This document shows positions 1 through 8,621 of a stretch of 64,000 bases of DNA, one piece after another. The DNA is from Gammaproteobacteria bacterium (GTDB taxonomy: Bacteria > Pseudomonadota > Gammaproteobacteria > SZUA-229), in contig JAOULC010000008.1 in assembly GCA_029882215.1 (NCBI GenBank), forward strand, positions 19,841-83,840, written 5' to 3'. The notes below the pieces were generated by a model. The model saw nothing but the letters and a program-made list of their open reading frames with translations. It was not told the origin of the DNA and did no database searches. Each line of letters begins with the position of its first letter. The first letter of the stretch is position 1. Position numbers and translations under genes: made by a program.

Positions 1-34
1 CAGTATTGGCTAGATTTCAAAGAGTTGTCAAAAA

Positions 35-81
35 AAGCGGTCTTTGTCTTAGTGTGGCTAAGCGGCCACAAAGGACCGCTT
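35..81 (-). terminator. Imperfect hairpin, possible terminator
   Basis: The arms at 35-47 and 69-81 pair as AAGCGGTC-TTTGT against its complement with one bulged base. An inner stem GTGGC/GCCAC is also possible at 54-58 and 65-69. Read on the minus strand, the hairpin is followed by a run of T (complement of the A-run 31-36). Read on the plus strand, the T tract is weak. It could end a gene lying to the left of the window, but no gene end is visible here, so its role is uncertain. Confidence 0.35.
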
Positions 82-505
82 TGGTCTTGTGGCTTGAGTG
101 AACAGATGTTTATTTTTAGATATTATTGTTTATCGAGAATCTGCAACAGCTGATCCTAAGTATTAATTTTTCATAAGCAGTTTTGATAAGTGTTTCAGGT
201 CAAAGTGATGATTGAGATTGAAGGTTTATAAATTCTCAGTGACATAAAACATAAACTCTAATGCATCAATATTAATATGTTCCAATCTTAGAATATAAAC
301 AGATAAAACTATAAGTACTGTATATCTTCAATTGTACTAAAAACCTAGTGTAAACCCTTATATGATTCAGATAGATAAAGTATATAGTAGACAATGTTTA
401 CAAATTTGAAACACTGTTGATTTGTAACTATAGATGTGTCGTGACAAGTGATAATAAAAAAACGTTTTCTTCTTTTTATATCTTGGATTAAAAGAGGGTA
501 ATATA
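82..505. other. Intergenic region, no gene recognised
   Basis: This A+T-rich stretch precedes the PhnD-like gene. No open frame with a credible ribosome binding site, no RNA gene and no clear operator was recognised. The promoter of the downstream gene presumably lies here, but I cannot place it with confidence. Confidence 0.4.
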
Positions 506-1324
506 ATGAAAATAAACAATGGATTTGCATTGTCTTTAGTGCTGTTGATTTTTCCTGTTTTAGTAAATGCTGAACTGATTTTCTCTGCTCCCCCCAGAGA
601 AAAACCGGATGTCGGTGAAAAGCTTTATGGTCCTATTGCTGAATCACTGAGTGTGATGTTGGGAGAAAAAGTTGTCTACAAGCACCCGCGTGACTGGCTA
701 ACTTATTCTATGAAAATGCGAAGGGGTGACTTTGATATTATTTTTGACGGCCCTCAGTTTTCTGCCTGGAGAATGCAGCATATTCAGCACGTACCATTAG
801 TTAGGCTGGAAGGTCATCTCGGGTTTTTTATTGTTGCCAAGAAGGATGCAGGACTAAATGGTATTCAGGATCTTGTAGCTAGAAAAATATGCGGGCTGGC
901 CTCACCAAATCTGGCGACTATTGCAATGTTACGTGAATTCAAAAATCCGGTCAGGCAGCCGATCTTTGTTGAAACGAAAGGTGGAATGAAGGGGATTTTT
1001 AATAATATTAAGTCGGGTAAATGTGATGCCGCCGTTATGCGAGACGGCTTTTATAAAAATATACTGACGGAAGAACAAAGAGCTCAGTTCACAATTATCT
1101 GGAAGAGCAAGCGTATGCCAAACCAGACAATTACTGCCAGTAAAAAAATACCACAGCAGTTAAGAGAGCAGGTGATTGCCACGTTAACAAGTCAAAAGGG
1201 CTCGGCTAGTGCAGATGGTTTGTTTAAGCGCTTTAGTAAAAACTCGAAGCAGTTCATAGCATCCGAAAATAAAGATTATGAAAATCTTAATATGCTGCTA
1301 GAAGGGGTGGTTTGGGGTTGGTGA
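506..1324 (+). CDS. PhnD-like periplasmic substrate-binding protein (orphan)
   Basis: The 272-residue protein has an N-terminal signal peptide (about residues 1-22, ending VNA). The rest resembles the phosphate/phosphonate-type binding protein family (PhnD-like, Pfam PF12974): an early GDFDIIFDGPQF stretch, a central KICGLASPNLAT segment and a late GKCDAAVMRDGFYKN motif. The ATG follows a purine-rich GAGGG site at good spacing. No ABC permease or ATPase gene is adjacent. Stand-alone members of this family often feed signalling proteins or act as scavenging binders, and an HD-GYP gene lies 2 kb downstream. The ligand is unknown, and phosphonate binding should not be assumed. The family call is good and the function is not established. 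Confidence 0.75.
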   Translation: MKINNGFALSLVLLIFPVLVNAELIFSAPPREKPDVGEKLYGPIAESLSVMLGEKVVYKHPRDWLTYSMKMRRGDFDIIFDGPQFSAWRMQHIQHVPLVRLEGHLGFFIVAKKDAGLNGIQDLVARKICGLASPNLATIAMLREFKNPVRQPIFVETKGGMKGIFNNIKSGKCDAAVMRDGFYKNILTEEQRAQFTIIWKSKRMPNQTITASKKIPQQLREQVIATLTSQKGSASADGLFKRFSKNSKQFIASENKDYENLNMLLEGVVWGW

Positions 1325-1343
1325 TATTTTAAGATGATTATTA

Positions 1344-1568
1344 ATGCATGATGTAATATTTACCATTTCTATTACGCCAGAGGCCTACCTTCAGTATTAC
1401 CGGGGTGCGGCAAAGGCGGTTATTGTAAAGGCTGAGGACGGGCGTAGAATTCGCTTTCCCGCTCAGGCGCTTCAGTCGCATATTAAACCAGAAGGAATCC
1501 ATGGACGGTTTCGTCTGCTCTTTGACAAGAATAATAAGTTGATAAAACTCGAAAAACTATCTTCTTAG
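1344..1568 (+). CDS. DUF2835 family protein
   Basis: This 74-residue protein matches the small DUF2835 family of gammaproteobacteria. The visible pattern is an N-terminal ITPEAYLQYYRGAAK segment, then GRRIRFPAQALQ, then GIHGRFRLLFDKNNKLIKLEKL. There is no signal peptide or membrane segment, so it is probably cytosolic. It starts 19 bases after the PhnD-like gene and may share its transcript. The family has no established function. The length and motif order are as expected for a complete member. Confidence 0.75.
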   Translation: MHDVIFTISITPEAYLQYYRGAAKAVIVKAEDGRRIRFPAQALQSHIKPEGIHGRFRLLFDKNNKLIKLEKLSS

Positions 1569-1587
1569 TTTTACCTCCTGTGTTCTC

Positions 1588-2367
1588 TTAGGTGCTTATT
1601 GTTTTGATCACATAGACATCGTAGCGGGTTTTTTTTGATTGCAACGACATGGTTGGCTCTGGGCCGGCTAAAACTTCAGCGCCTTTGGGGCGTTTTACAA
1701 CAACACGCTGCTTAGCAAAATTAAGTGCAGCGGCCAGCAGTGTAGCATTTGTGTCGTCGGATGAGTGACCGATCAGTGTTTGTAATATTTGCATATCCTT
1801 TTTTACCAGTGCCGTTTTTTTCTTTTCCGGGTACATCGGGTCAAGGTAGACAACATCACAGTCCTGAATGATGCGCTGATTCATGAACATTGCGGCATCA
1901 GCGTGATAAAGTTCAAATCCATTCTCGGTTGCCTGCCGGAATAATGGGTTGTCTTCAGCAAACTGTATGGCCTGCTTCAGCATCTCTGCCAATATCGGAG
2001 ACTGTTCGACAAGGCTGAGCTTTGATCCGAGATTAGCCAGTATCAGTGCGTCACGTCCGAGTCCTGCAGTGGCATCAAGTATATGGGGTTTGTTTTTGCC
2101 GGTAATACCAATGGCTTTTGCGATGGTCTGGCCTTTACCTCCGCCATATTGAAGTCTGTGAGCCAGGCCACCGCGGGTAAAATCAATGTTTAACTGATAT
2201 TTGTTATTCGTCTCATGTAATACCGGTTGGCTCTCGTTAAAACTCATATACAACGAGGTGTTCACCGGCAGGGTCTCTGAGAATGTAAAATTATTTGATG
2301 ATGCAAAGTCCATTGCCTGTTCCATCTTTAATGGATCAGAGCAATAAATTGTGAGATTTGATGGCAT
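1588..2367 (-). CDS. rsmJ: 16S rRNA (guanine1516-N2)-methyltransferase RsmJ
   Basis: RsmJ (formerly YhiQ) uses S-adenosylmethionine to methylate G1516 of 16S rRNA. The 259-residue protein shows the family signature RGGLAHRLQYGGGKGQ at about 66-80. The SAM-binding motif DATAGLGRDA follows at about 98-107, and a catalytic-type DPMYP motif lies at 176-180. Length is normal for the family. It is convergent with the DUF2835 gene, with only about 20 bases between them and no obvious terminator. The gene upstream on the other side, tatD, is divergent. Confidence 0.92.
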   Translation of the reverse strand: MPSNLTIYCSDPLKMEQAMDFASSNNFTFSETLPVNTSLYMSFNESQPVLHETNNKYQLNIDFTRGGLAHRLQYGGGKGQTIAKAIGITGKNKPHILDATAGLGRDALILANLGSKLSLVEQSPILAEMLKQAIQFAEDNPLFRQATENGFELYHADAAMFMNQRIIQDCDVVYLDPMYPEKKKTALVKKDMQILQTLIGHSSDDTNATLLAAALNFAKQRVVVKRPKGAEVLAGPEPTMSLQSKKTRYDVYVIKTIST

Positions 2368-2474
2368 AATATAGAGCTTTTTAGCTGGTTTGTTTGCTGA
2401 AATTATAACGTTTAATTCATTGCAGATATGATAATTTTCATATTACAGACTTTAATTATTATTTGGAGTGTGAC

Positions 2475-3257
2475 TTGTTAGTTGATATTGGAGCGAATCT
2501 TAGCTCGCCGCGATTTGATAAAGATATTGACGAGGTGATAACTCGCGCGATATCTTCTGGCGTGGGTCAAATGATTGTGACTGGGACGAGTGTGACTGAG
2601 TCTGAAAAAGCCATTGCTTTATCCGCTGGTTATCCCGGTATTTTATATTCAACGGCTGGTATTCATCCGCATAATGCTAAAGATTCTTCATTAGCCTCAT
2701 TAGAACAGTTGTCAGTCCTGCTAGATAGTCGATATGTGGTTGCTGTTGGTGAATGCGGGTTGGACTTTAATCGAAACTTTTCAGTGCCGAAAGATCAGCT
2801 AAGGTGCTTTACAGCACAGCTTGAACTGGCTGTTGAAAAGAAAATGCCGGTGTTTTTACACCAGCGTGATGCTCACTCTGATTTTGCCAGGATTCTTGCT
2901 CAATATATTGACCGCTTGCCGGCTGCTGTCGCGCACTGTTTTACCGGTAATGAAGATGAGTTGATACAGTATCTAGACATGGGCTTGTATATCGGTATAA
3001 CAGGCTGGGTTTGTGATGAGAGAAGAGGCCTTGATCTGAAGTCTCTTGTGCATAAAATTCCACTGCAGCGGCTGATGATAGAAACGGATGCACCTTATTT
3101 GCTGCCGAGAGATTTAAAACCGAAACCAAAATCAAGCAGAAATGAACCGGCCTATTTACCTCATATTTGTCAGGTTGTGGCGGACTGTTATGGCAGGCCT
3201 TATACCGAGATAGAAACACATAGTTATAATAACAGTCTGCGTTTTTTTAATATTTAA
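2475..3257 (+). CDS. tatD: TatD family metal-dependent DNase
   Basis: TatD is a TIM-barrel metal-dependent nuclease with 3'-5' DNase activity. The motifs are in order: GIHPHNA, GECGLDFNRNF, FLHQRDAH, HCFTG and IETDAPYLLPRDL, which provide the metal ligands. The first strand reads DIGANL as in E. coli TatD rather than the HxH found in YcfH-like paralogues. I place the start at the TTG at 2475: a GGAG at 2465-2468 sits six bases upstream and gives the family-typical start MLVDIGANL. A TTG at 2463 is in frame but has no site before it. The tat export genes are not nearby. Confidence 0.88.
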   Translation: MLVDIGANLSSPRFDKDIDEVITRAISSGVGQMIVTGTSVTESEKAIALSAGYPGILYSTAGIHPHNAKDSSLASLEQLSVLLDSRYVVAVGECGLDFNRNFSVPKDQLRCFTAQLELAVEKKMPVFLHQRDAHSDFARILAQYIDRLPAAVAHCFTGNEDELIQYLDMGLYIGITGWVCDERRGLDLKSLVHKIPLQRLMIETDAPYLLPRDLKPKPKSSRNEPAYLPHICQVVADCYGRPYTEIETHSYNNSLRFFNI

Positions 3258-3273
3258 TGGAATCAATTCTGAG

Positions 3274-5220
3274 CTACACATGTTTATGCTGGTTATAAAC
3301 GTTCATGATCTCTGGCATGGCCTGTTTAAAAGCCTGAATGATAACGGGATCAAAATGTTTGCCTGACTCCTGTTCAAGCAGGTCGAGTGCTTTGTCTATT
3401 GGCCAGGCTTCTTTATATGGACGTTTCGAGGTTAATGCATCAAATACATCTGCAATCGCTACGATTCTGGCTGCCAGTGGTATGTTACCGGCAGATAGTT
3501 GATTGGGATAACCGGTGCCGTCAAATTTTTCATGATGGGCATCAGCAATATCAATTCCCATCTTAAATATGCTGTAACCTACCTGATTCATTTGCGCTTC
3601 GCAGCGCCTCAATACATTGGCACCAATGACAGGGTGTTGCTGCATTTGCCGCCTCTCTTGCTCGGTTAGCTGGCCGGGCTTGAGTAAGATGCTGTCTTCA
3701 ATGCCGACTTTGCCGATATCGTGCATGGGCGCAAAGCGTAGTATGTCCCGTATGTATTGTTTATTAATTGCTTCACTATAGGGGCTGTTATCTTTTAGCT
3801 GCTGAGCGATGATGGAGGAATAAATACTCATTCGCAGTAAGTGATCACCTGTTTCCGGGTCGCGACTTTCTGCCAGTTTTGCCAGACCTTCAATGGCAGA
3901 AATAACCAGGTTTTCCATCACTACGCTTTTTTCAAAACTGTGTGTCAGCTGGTCACCGATAAAACTTACCAGTCCGTTCTTTGATTCGTCATAAGCATTA
4001 ATCTGCTCGGATGCAAAAACAATCACACTATCATCTTTAAATGAAGTGGTTAATGGTAAGAGTAATGCGGATTTAAGCTGGTCCTTTATCAGCAGCTGGA
4101 CGATGGCTGAATCGGGGTACTGTTTTGATATTTGAGAGATATCGTTAACGATTGCTATTTTGCCTTTATCAATCATATCGGCCATGAAAGAGCCTTTAAA
4201 ATCAAAAGATTGATTTTCTTCTAATGTGCTTTTTTTGTGGCTGAATAAGCGGCTTAATTTTATTGTGCTACGACCGGCATCGACATGAAAGATACCCGTC
4301 CAGTTAATCGGTGAAATATTGTTAAACTCATTAAATACAATCTCCAGCGTTTCATCGATAGTGGCGGAGCTGGCGACATGAGATGTTAAATTGAAAATAG
4401 CATTCAACGACGATGACATATTATTAATAGCATCATCCAGCAAGCTGAGTTCATTATGAGTCTTATTGTGAATTCGGTGTTGCAGATAACCATTTGAAAT
4501 GTAATGAATTCCGCGCAGGCTTGTCTTTAAGGGGCTGAGTAAGCGGAAATACAACAGGGCTAAAATACCGCAGGCAATTAGCCCTGAAAATATCAACAGC
4601 CCCTTGATGATCAGGGTCAGCTTTTCAAGCTTGCGTTGCATCATATCTCTGAATGCTTGTGCTAAAAGGCTTGTTGAATGTGTAAATGACTCTGCGTTTT
4701 TCAGTATAAATTCTGCGGCGTACTCTAAGCGCGGTGCTGTGAGGTTATTGCCATATGATTGTGCAAGGCCTGATTGAAAGTTTTCCCATTCGTCTACGGT
4801 TAGCTGCAATTGAGAAATAGACTGCTCATCCCAGTTGCAACTCAGGCCGCTTTTAAGGCCTGTTAATTCAGGGCCAAGCTCTCTTTCTTTAAAGGCGTGA
4901 ATAATCTCATCATAACGACTTGTCTGATCATCAAGGCTTTTAGCGTATAACTTCAAATCTCTGTTATACGTTGCATAATCACGCGGTGCATTGGTTTTGT
5001 ACTGCTGACTTTGAGTAATGATGCCGGTTGCAATGACCCGGAGCTGTCCTGCCAGATTAAGGATGGCGTAATCGTGTTTGCGGGCATTGACTGAACTTAA
5101 TGTATAAGTAATGGCACCAGCCAGCAGGCTGAATAAGATTAAAACGGCCAATGGAATCTGATATTTAAGAAGTTGGTACCACCTGACGGTGCTGTTGCGT
5201 AAACGCGGCTTTCCACTCAT
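3274..5220 (-). CDS. Membrane HD-GYP signalling protein with HAMP and GAF-like regions
   Basis: The protein of 648 residues is probably a cyclic di-GMP phosphodiesterase of the inner membrane. It has a transmembrane segment at about 18-41 and a periplasmic sensing region of about 160 residues. A second transmembrane segment lies at about 203-228, then a HAMP-like linker to about 280 and a GAF-like region to about 430. The C-terminal HD-GYP domain is intact: HDIGK at 500-504, HHEKFDGTGYP at 562-572, then ADVFDALTSKRPYKEAW. No GGDEF domain is present. It is divergent from ppsA, and two palindromes lie in the shared upstream region. The signal sensed is unknown. Confidence 0.88.
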   Translation of the reverse strand: MSGKPRLRNSTVRWYQLLKYQIPLAVLILFSLLAGAITYTLSSVNARKHDYAILNLAGQLRVIATGIITQSQQYKTNAPRDYATYNRDLKLYAKSLDDQTSRYDEIIHAFKERELGPELTGLKSGLSCNWDEQSISQLQLTVDEWENFQSGLAQSYGNNLTAPRLEYAAEFILKNAESFTHSTSLLAQAFRDMMQRKLEKLTLIIKGLLIFSGLIACGILALLYFRLLSPLKTSLRGIHYISNGYLQHRIHNKTHNELSLLDDAINNMSSSLNAIFNLTSHVASSATIDETLEIVFNEFNNISPINWTGIFHVDAGRSTIKLSRLFSHKKSTLEENQSFDFKGSFMADMIDKGKIAIVNDISQISKQYPDSAIVQLLIKDQLKSALLLPLTTSFKDDSVIVFASEQINAYDESKNGLVSFIGDQLTHSFEKSVVMENLVISAIEGLAKLAESRDPETGDHLLRMSIYSSIIAQQLKDNSPYSEAINKQYIRDILRFAPMHDIGKVGIEDSILLKPGQLTEQERRQMQQHPVIGANVLRRCEAQMNQVGYSIFKMGIDIADAHHEKFDGTGYPNQLSAGNIPLAARIVAIADVFDALTSKRPYKEAWPIDKALDLLEQESGKHFDPVIIQAFKQAMPEIMNVYNQHKHV

Positions 5221-5270
5221 TTAGCTCTCACAATGCAGGTTAATTTGGATTTCGCTAATATCTGTATGCT

Positions 5271-5323
5271 ATATACCCATATTGGATATATTTATCTAAT
5301 AAATATATCCAATATGGGTATAT
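5271..5323. repeat. Perfect 24-bp inverted repeat with 5-base spacer
   Basis: The arm 5271-5294 (beginning ATATACCCATATTGG) is the exact reverse complement of 5300-5323. The spacer is TCTAA at 5295-5299. There is no T-tract after either arm, so this is not a standard terminator. It lies between the divergent HD-GYP gene and ppsA, 50 bases from the former start. It could be a large operator, a cruciform-forming element or a target of a mobile element. None of these is shown by sequence alone. Confidence 0.9.
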
Positions 5324-5350
5324 TTAATCGTTTGATAATATTATTATGGC

Positions 5351-5370
5351 AACTTATCTTAAGATAAGTT
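5351..5370. promoter_or_regulatory. Perfect 20-bp palindrome upstream of ppsA
   Basis: AACTTATCTTAAGATAAGTT reads identically on both strands with no spacer. It ends 41 bases before the ppsA start codon, a position suited to an operator overlapping a promoter. No matching regulator is encoded nearby and I do not recognise it as a known consensus. The palindrome is seen directly; the regulatory role is inferred from position. Confidence 0.6.
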
Positions 5371-5411
5371 CTAGTGAATCAAATGATGGCTAACGCCGGG
5401 GTTAAAGAGAA

Positions 5412-7814
5412 ATGAAATACATTAAGACTTTTGCGGAAATTGGCATTAATAATGTCGATATTGTCGGAGGAAAAAATGCATCTTTAGGTGAGATGTACTC
5501 AGCTCTGGCAGAGCAAGGTGTGAATGTTCCTTATGGTTTTGCTACCACGTCTGAAGCTTACCGCTTGATTCTGGATGAAAATAACCTGAAGGAAAAAATT
5601 GAAAAATGCCTGGATGAGCTGGATGCGCATGATGTAGTTGCCTTGGCTAAAACCGGGAAGCTAATACGCGGCATGATCATGGATGCTGAAATCCCTAAAG
5701 TGCTGCACGATGAAATTGTTGCAGCTTATCAGTTGCTTGAAGAGCGTTATGGCGCAAACCCTGATGTAGCAGTCAGAAGTTCTGCTACCGCTGAAGATTT
5801 ACCGGATGCATCATTTGCCGGTCAGCAGGAAACCTACCTTAATATTAGTGGTGTAGAAGATTTGATAAAAACCTGTAAGCAGGTTTATGCCTCATTGTTC
5901 ACTGATCGTGCTATTTCATATCGGGTGCATAAAGATTTTGCGCATACCGATATCGCACTGTCGATTGGTGTGCAAAAAATGGCGCGTTCGGATCAGGGTT
6001 CTTCAGGTGTTATGTTCACACTGGATACCGAAAGTGGCTTCCGCGACGTAGTATTTATTAATTCATCTTATGGTCTTGGGGAAAATGTTGTTCAGGGCTC
6101 CGTGAATCCGGATGAGTTTTATGTTTTCAAACCAACCTTAGCGACAGGGCATCGTCCAATCATCAGGCGTTCTCTGGGTGAGAAAGCGATAAAAATGATT
6201 TACTCAGATGTTGCTGGTGAGTCGGTTAAGAATATCGATGTTGAGCCGTCTGAGAGAAGCAAGTTTTCATTGTCCGATGATGACGTATTACAGCTGGCCC
6301 GTTATGCCGTGAAAATTGAGCAACATTATGGCCGTCCTATGGATATTGAGTGGGCGAAAGACGGTACAAACCAGCAGTTGTATATCGTTCAGGCGCGCCC
6401 CGAGACAGTACAGACGCAAGAGTCTAATCAAAAACAATACCGCTACAGTTTGAACGAGCGCAGTGCTGTTAAATGTATTGGCAGAAGTATTGGCAAGAAA
6501 ATAGCTATTGGTCGTGCCCGTGTCGTGATGGATGCTGCCGACATGCATACGATAAAGCCGGGTGAAGTGCTGGTGTCTGATATTACTGACCCGGACTGGG
6601 AGCCTGTGATGAAAATTGCATCAGCACTGGTTACCAACCGAGGCGGCAGAACCTGTCATGCTGCCATCATCGCCAGAGAGCTGGGTATTCCTGCCATTGT
6701 TGGCTGTGGTGATGCCACAGAGCAGATTAAAACAGGTGATATCGTAACCGTTTCATGTTCCGAAGGTGACACCGGTTATGTCTTTGAGGGTGAATTGTCG
6801 TTCAATACCGATGAGATTGATTACGGTAACCTCAAACAGTCAAAGACCGATATTATGCTGAATCTGGCTAATCCGGAAAGAGCATTTGAAGCCTCTTTTT
6901 TACCGGTGCAGGGGGTGGGGCTGGCTCGCCTTGAGTTTATTATTAATAATACAATCGGCATTCATCCTCGTGCGTTATTAGAATTTGATACGCTTGATGA
7001 GGCGCTACAGCAGCAGATTAAGCCGATTATTTCCGGCTACGCAACGCCTGAGCGTTATTATGTGGAGCGCCTTGCTGAAGGCGCTGGCCGGATAGCTGCA
7101 GCGTTCTATCCGCGGCCTGTGATCGTCAGATTATCTGACTTCAAATCAAATGAATATGCATCACTTATTGGCGGACCTTTATTTGAGCCGGAAGAAGAGA
7201 ACCCAATGATCGGCTTCCGCGGTGCATCACGCTATCCATCTGAGCACTTCAGTCGCTGCTTTGAGCTTGAGCTGCAGGCGCTATTACAGGTAAGAAAAGT
7301 AATGGGGCTGGACAATATGCATATAATGGTGCCATTTGTTCGCAGTGTTGATGAAGCCACTAAAGTACTACAGATGATGAAACAGCAAGGGCTTAGTCGG
7401 GGTACCGATGGCCTGAAAGTGTATCTGATGTGTGAATTACCGGTAAATGCCTTACTGGCTGACCAGTTCCTTGAGCACTTTGACGGCTTTTCAATTGGCT
7501 CAAATGACCTGACACAGCTGACTCTGGGTGTTGACAGGGATTCGGGTTTATTAACAGGCTTTGATGAGCGTAATGAGGCCGTTAAAATGCTGATGAAAAT
7601 GGCTATTACAGCCTGTCAAAAGCAAGGTAAATATGTGGGTATCTGTGGTCAGGCGCCATCCGATTTTCCTGAAATAACACGCTGGCTGGTTGAAAATGGT
7701 ATCTCATCCATTTCATTAAACCCGGACAGTGTGATGAATATGACGGAAGAAGTGCTAAAGGTGGAAGCAGGATTGAACGCGACTGAGGGACATCGTCGAT
7801 CGACAGATAGTTGA
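5412..7814 (+). CDS. ppsA: Phosphoenolpyruvate synthase
   Basis: PpsA converts pyruvate and ATP to phosphoenolpyruvate, AMP and phosphate, the gluconeogenic bypass of pyruvate kinase. The 800-residue protein has the full architecture. An N-terminal nucleotide-binding domain (NNVDIVGGKNASLGEM near the start, VAVRSSATAEDLPDASFAGQ at about 120-139) is followed by the swivelling phosphohistidine domain with GGRTCHAAI, where His416 is the phosphorylated residue. The C-terminal PEP-binding barrel ends with the VGICGQAPSD motif. Length is normal. The ATG is preceded by AAAGAGA. The two palindromes upstream suggest dedicated control. A hairpin and a 72-base gap separate it from the DUF1538 operon. 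Confidence 0.96.
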   Translation: MKYIKTFAEIGINNVDIVGGKNASLGEMYSALAEQGVNVPYGFATTSEAYRLILDENNLKEKIEKCLDELDAHDVVALAKTGKLIRGMIMDAEIPKVLHDEIVAAYQLLEERYGANPDVAVRSSATAEDLPDASFAGQQETYLNISGVEDLIKTCKQVYASLFTDRAISYRVHKDFAHTDIALSIGVQKMARSDQGSSGVMFTLDTESGFRDVVFINSSYGLGENVVQGSVNPDEFYVFKPTLATGHRPIIRRSLGEKAIKMIYSDVAGESVKNIDVEPSERSKFSLSDDDVLQLARYAVKIEQHYGRPMDIEWAKDGTNQQLYIVQARPETVQTQESNQKQYRYSLNERSAVKCIGRSIGKKIAIGRARVVMDAADMHTIKPGEVLVSDITDPDWEPVMKIASALVTNRGGRTCHAAIIARELGIPAIVGCGDATEQIKTGDIVTVSCSEGDTGYVFEGELSFNTDEIDYGNLKQSKTDIMLNLANPERAFEASFLPVQGVGLARLEFIINNTIGIHPRALLEFDTLDEALQQQIKPIISGYATPERYYVERLAEGAGRIAAAFYPRPVIVRLSDFKSNEYASLIGGPLFEPEEENPMIGFRGASRYPSEHFSRCFELELQALLQVRKVMGLDNMHIMVPFVRSVDEATKVLQMMKQQGLSRGTDGLKVYLMCELPVNALLADQFLEHFDGFSIGSNDLTQLTLGVDRDSGLLTGFDERNEAVKMLMKMAITACQKQGKYVGICGQAPSDFPEITRWLVENGISSISLNPDSVMNMTEEVLKVEAGLNATEGHRRSTDS

Positions 7815-7850
7815 TCTTTGTCTATGTCATTTAAATAAATCTGGTTTACA

Positions 7851-7878
7851 CTCTGCCTATATTAAAGAAATGGCAGAG
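7851..7878 (+). promoter_or_regulatory. Hairpin abutting the ribosome binding site of the DUF1538 operon
   Basis: CTCTGCC at 7851-7857 pairs with GGCAGAG at 7872-7878, leaving a 14-base loop. The 3' arm overlaps the purine-rich site GAGAGGG (7876-7882) used by the TTG start at 7887. The hairpin could mask that site or slow readthrough from ppsA. It lacks a T-tract, so it is not a classical terminator. The base pairing is seen; the function is inferred. Confidence 0.4.
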
Positions 7879-7886
7879 AGGGTTAT

Positions 7887-8621
7887 TTGAATCACGCGTT
7901 TAGGGCTTTATTAAAGTCAATGTTTGGGAGTCTGAGGGATCTGACTCCTATTATATTGGTTGTTATTTTTTTTCAGTTGGTTGTATTCGGACAACCAATG
8001 CCAAACCTGTCTGATTTGCTGCTAGGTTTATTCTTTGTCACGCTCGGGCTGACGTTCTTTATCTATGGTCTGGAAATGGGGCTTTTTCCAATTGGAGAAA
8101 GTATGGCGCATGCTTTTGCGCGAAAAGGCAGCGTGTTCTGGTTAGTTGCATTTGCCTTCTCTCTGGGTTTTGGAACCACTATTGCCGAACCTGCATTAAT
8201 CGCGGTAGCGGCTGAAGCGGCCAGAGTCGCTGCAAATGGCGGAGTGATAGAGCAGAGCCAGAGCGCGCAACTGAGTTATGCCACCGGCCTGAGGTATACT
8301 GTTGCATTGTCTGTGGGTATCGCCATTGTACTGGGTGTTGTACGAATCATTAAAGGCTGGCCAATTCATTTGATGATCATTGCCGGTTATCTACTGGTTG
8401 TCATCATGACGGTATTTGCGCCTGAAGAAATTGTCGGTATAGCTTACGATTCCGGTGGTGTGACGACTTCAACCATCACCGTACCGCTGGTTACGGCCTT
8501 AGGTGTTGGGCTGGCTTCTTCAATTAAAGGCCGCAACCCGATGGTTGATGGTTTTGGCCTGATTGCTTTTGCGTCACTGTTGCCCATGATCTTTGTGATG
8601 GCTTATGGCATGGTGATTTGA
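7887..8621 (+). CDS. DUF1538 family membrane protein A
   Basis: This 244-residue, strongly hydrophobic protein belongs to the DUF1538 family of inner-membrane proteins of unknown function. Two signature blocks are visible: [19 protein letters not shown] around residue 92, and [16 protein letters not shown] near 190 followed by [19 protein letters not shown]. The start is a TTG with GAGAGGG upstream. The next gene encodes a paralogue with the same two blocks, so the pair probably forms a two-part membrane complex. The PII-like and CBS genes downstream suggest an energy- or nitrogen-responsive transporter. The family assignment is firm and transport is inference. Confidence 0.82.
   Translation: MNHAFRALLKSMFGSLRDLTPIILVVIFFQLVVFGQPMPNLSDLLLGLFFVTLGLTFFIYGLEMGLFPIGESMAHAFARKGSVFWLVAFAFSLGFGTTIAEPALIAVAAEAARVAANGGVIEQSQSAQLSYATGLRYTVALSVGIAIVLGVVRIIKGWPIHLMIIAGYLLVVIMTVFAPEEIVGIAYDSGGVTTSTITVPLVTALGVGLASSIKGRNPMVDGFGLIAFASLLPMIFVMAYGMVI

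Noticed and set aside
345..530. Minus-strand frame of 61 residues at the left edge
   Set aside because: Runs into the PhnD-like gene start and is A+T-rich with no ribosome binding site.
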